A stretch of 64,000 nt of DNA from contig NZ_FMCS01000002.1 of the NCBI RefSeq assembly GCF_900091435.1, positions 62,001-126,000 on the forward strand, given 5' to 3'. The stretch comes from Micromonospora chaiyaphumensis (lineage in GTDB: Bacteria > Actinomycetota > Actinomycetes > Mycobacteriales > Micromonosporaceae). A program made the translations under genes and the position numbers. Under the pieces are notes generated by a model. The model saw only the letters and a program-made list of their open reading frames with translations, made no database searches and was not told where the DNA came from. Positions 61,647-64,000 of the stretch are shown piece after piece (position 1 is the stretch's first letter; every line of letters begins with the position of its first letter).

Positions 61647-64000
61647 GTGCAGACCTTCAGGTGCGCCTCGTGCGGGCGGGAGATCAAGCCCGCCGTCGTC
61701 TGCCCGCACTGTGGCGCCGACCAGCCACAGTGGGCCGAGCACCTGGCCGAGATCGAGCGCTCGATCGCCGAGATGAAGGCCCGCGACGCCGAGATCGCCC
61801 GTGAGCAACGGCAGATCGCCGCCAAGATGCAGGCCGCTCTCTTCCAGCGGGACATCCTGGCGCACGCCGGTGAGGAGCGGATCAAGCAGGCCACCCGGCC
61901 CCGCCGCGTGCTGCGCCGCCGGCCCGGCCGCCGGCCCCCGACCGCCACCACCGGCGCCCCGCCGCGGGTGCCCCGGCAGGGCACCCCGCCGACCGGTCCG
62001 GACGACCTCCCCCCGCCGCCACCGCCGCGCAGCCGCCCACAGTGGCTGGACGCGGACGATCCGGAGCACCCGCCGGAGGCGTCCTCGCGCGAGGTGCAGA
62101 ACATCCCCCTGGGGCTCGGCGCGCTGCTGCTCGGGATCGCGGCGGTGGTCTTCGCCGCCGTGGCCACCAGCTCGATGGACGCGCTGGCCCGGCTGGGTGT
62201 GCTGCTGGTCGCCACGGTGCTCATGCTGCTCGCACCGCCGGTGCTGGCCCGGCGCGGGCTGACCTCGACCGCCGAGACGATCGCCGCGGTGGGCCTGCTG
62301 CTGCTGCCACTGGCCGGATACGCGCTCTGGGCCGTCGACCGGGTCGGCGGCAGCACCTCCGGCGCCGCCTTCTCTGGAACGATCTTCCTGGTCACCACCG
62401 TTGTCGCGTTCGGGTACGCGTACTGGACCGGGCTCCGGGCGCCCCGCTTCGCCACCGTGCTGGCCGCCCAGCCGGTGCTGCCGCTGCTCGCCTACGAGCG
62501 GATCACCGGGCCGGCCGGCTGGGCGCTGGTGCTCACCGTGGTGGCCGTGGCCGACCTCGCGCTGGCCCGCTCGGCGGTGGTGCTCGAACGCCCGGTCCGG
62601 CAGGACCTGCCGGTCACGCCGCCCGAGGCGGCACCGCCCCGGCAGCGCGCCGCCGACGGCCGGCCCGAGTCGGACCCGGAGGAGTCGGCCGAGGTGCTCG
62701 GCGGGGAGCCGCCCCCCGGCGCGGAGGCGCTCCCCCCGGCCCGTCCGGTGCCCTGGCTGCGCGAGCTGACCTGGCTGCTGCACGGGGCGGCGGTCGCCGT
62801 CGCCCTGGCGTACGCGGTCACCGCCCTGCTGCGCGCCGCCACCGTGCCGACCGCCGCCGCGGCGGGAGCCGTCCTGCTGCTCGCCGCGCTGGTCGGGCTG
62901 GCCGGCACGCTGGTGCTGCGCCGGCCGCCGCTGCCGGACGTGGGCGCCGGCATCGTCACCCTCGCGGTGATCGGCGCGCTGGGCCGGGTCGCCTCGGTCG
63001 CCTTCCCCGGCCGGTCCCTGCTGCTCATCGCCGCGGTCATCGCGCTGACCGGGTTCGCCGTCCGGGGCGTACCGGAGGCGGCCCGGCGGGGCCCGCAGCT
63101 CGCCTCGGCCGTGGCGCTCACGGTCAGCGGCCTGGTGGTGGCCGGCGGCGCCCTGCGCGCCGGGCTGGCCCCGGTCCGCGCCGCGCTGCCCGCCTGGTCG
63201 GCGGACCTGAGCGGATGGCACGCCGAGCTGGCGGCGGCGGTCGGCCCGAGCGGATGGCAGCTCGCCGCCAGCGCGCTGCTGCTCACCGTCGCCGCGGTGG
63301 TCGCCCTGCCGGCGGAGATCCGGCGGGAGTTCGCGGTGGTCGGCGCGGCGCTGACGGCGCTCGCCGTGCCCGCCTCGCTCGGACTGGGCTGGGCGGCCGC
63401 CTGCTGGCCGATGCTGCTGACGGCGGTGGCCATCGGCGTGCTCGGGCTCAGCGCCGGCACCGAGCGCGCCGCGGTGGCCCACTCGGTGACCGCCGCCGGG
63501 CTGGGGCTGATCGGGGCCGGGGCCGCGCTCGCGCGGCCCGCGCTGACGGCCGCCGCGCTGACCCTCCTGTTCCTGGCCGGCGCGCTGGTCTCGTTGGCGC
63601 CGCGGGTCCGGATCGCCGCGGCCGCCGCGGACACCGTCTGCGCCTGGGCGGCCGGCGGTGCCGCGTTCGCGCTCCCCGGCGCGGTGGCCGCGTTCGTCGC
63701 CGCCACCATGCCGACCCCGCCGGTCCTCACCGAGGCGAACCTGCGCGAGGTCACCGTCCCCATCCTCGCGGCGAGCTTCCTGGGCGTCTGCGTCACGCTC
63801 GGCTACGCGGCCCTCGTCCAGGTCGCGCAGCGGCGCCTCAGCGTGCCGCACGCGCTCGGCACCGTGCTGGGCGCGGTGGCGGTCGCGGCAGCCGCGTTCG
63901 GCGCGCCCGGCGCCACCACCGCCGACGCCTGGGTGGGTGGGCTGCTGCTGGTCGCCGCCGCGCTGCTGGCGCTGGCTCCCCGGATCGACGCGGGCCGCCG
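61647..64000 (+). CDS. SCO7613-like multi-pass membrane protein with zinc ribbon (partial)
   Basis: A large frame open to the window end, at least 784 residues. The GTG at 61647 has GGGAG upstream. It begins with a zinc ribbon, CASCGREIKPAVVCPHCGADQP, then a charged helix (WAEHLAEIERSIAEMKARDAEIAREQRQ), a Pro-rich linker to about residue 145, and then many hydrophobic segments (LGLGALLLGIAAVVFAAVA onward) with short loops. This is the layout of the actinobacterial SCO7613 C-terminal family. Function is unknown. Its end lies outside the window. Confidence 0.82.
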   Translation, partial: MQTFRCASCGREIKPAVVCPHCGADQPQWAEHLAEIERSIAEMKARDAEIAREQRQIAAKMQAALFQRDILAHAGEERIKQATRPRRVLRRRPGRRPPTATTGAPPRVPRQGTPPTGPDDLPPPPPPRSRPQWLDADDPEHPPEASSREVQNIPLGLGALLLGIAAVVFAAVATSSMDALARLGVLLVATVLMLLAPPVLARRGLTSTAETIAAVGLLLLPLAGYALWAVDRVGGSTSGAAFSGTIFLVTTVVAFGYAYWTGLRAPRFATVLAAQPVLPLLAYERITGPAGWALVLTVVAVADLALARSAVVLERPVRQDLPVTPPEAAPPRQRAADGRPESDPEESAEVLGGEPPPGAEALPPARPVPWLRELTWLLHGAAVAVALAYAVTALLRAATVPTAAAAGAVLLLAALVGLAGTLVLRRPPLPDVGAGIVTLAVIGALGRVASVAFPGRSLLLIAAVIALTGFAVRGVPEAARRGPQLASAVALTVSGLVVAGGALRAGLAPVRAALPAWSADLSGWHAELAAAVGPSGWQLAASALLLTVAAVVALPAEIRREFAVVGAALTALAVPASLGLGWAAACWPMLLTAVAIGVLGLSAGTERAAVAHSVTAAGLGLIGAGAALARPALTAAALTLLFLAGALVSLAPRVRIAAAAADTVCAWAAGGAAFALPGAVAAFVAATMPTPPVLTEANLREVTVPILAASFLGVCVTLGYAALVQVAQRRLSVPHALGTVLGAVAVAAAAFGAPGATTADAWVGGLLLVAAALLALAPRIDAGR

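Overview
The window is 64 kb of very high-GC DNA with dense, mostly operonic coding, many GTG starts and 4-bp stop/start overlaps. A WhiB-family regulator, an F420 biosynthesis cluster, DUF3499, TIGR03089 and SCO7613-type proteins point to a filamentous actinomycete, most likely of the Micromonosporaceae. This placement comes from gene content and style, not from a marker-gene comparison.

Layout. 1-1.9 kb: start of a secreted protein, a repeat-rich stretch, and a frameshifted endonuclease V gene. 1.9-8.7 kb: a polymorphic-toxin locus. A YbaB-like protein, a WXG100-like protein, a 1427-residue toxin carrying both a papain-like and a RelA/SpoT-like domain, and a candidate immunity gene form one operon. 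A YwqJ-type deaminase fused to a SUKH-3 domain is divergent from it. 8.7-13.1 kb: two aldehyde dehydrogenases and a GABA aminotransferase. 13.3-15.7 kb: a YtrA-type GntR regulator with an ABC exporter. 15.7-16.4 kb: a secreted protein with two RlpA-like domains. 16.5-22.2 kb: a cell-wall remodelling cluster resembling the D-Ala-D-Ser type of glycopeptide resistance. It holds a response regulator, a sensor kinase, a membrane acyltransferase fused to a fold-type-II serine racemase-like enzyme, a D-Ala-D-X ligase and a VanX dipeptidase. 22.4-26.6 kb: an SCO6745-type protein, a GAF-domain regulator, acetaldehyde dehydrogenase and DUF779. 27.1-39.1 kb: a polyamine uptake and catabolism region. A seven-gene operon (PotD, PotA, PotB, PotC, an amine oxidase, a saccharopine-dehydrogenase-like protein, agmatinase) is divergent from an Lrp regulator, an aminotransferase, a flavin-binding protein and a second amine oxidase. 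The Lrp gene is flanked by copies of one short motif. 39.1-43.3 kb: palindromic repeats, DUF3499, a degenerate zincin, WhiB and a DUF4331 operon. 43.5-49.1 kb: F420 cofactor biosynthesis (fbiC, fbiA, fbiB). 49-64 kb: an ArsR-like regulator, DUF3616-like and NUDIX proteins, GDP-mannose and UDP-glucuronate precursor enzymes, a glycosyltransferase, acetoacetyl-CoA ligase, thioesterase, acyl-CoA dehydrogenase, and a large multi-pass protein cut by the window end.

How the genes fit together. The aldehyde dehydrogenase and GabT genes at 10-13 kb can take gamma-aminobutyraldehyde on to succinate semialdehyde, which is the lower part of the polyamine catabolism begun by the 27-39 kb genes. The two most unusual loci are the acyltransferase-racemase fusion beside the ligase and VanX, which looks like a non-homologous counterpart of VanT, and the dual-effector toxin operon with its divergent deaminase-SUKH gene. 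No tRNA, rRNA, CRISPR array, insertion sequence or phage gene was seen.
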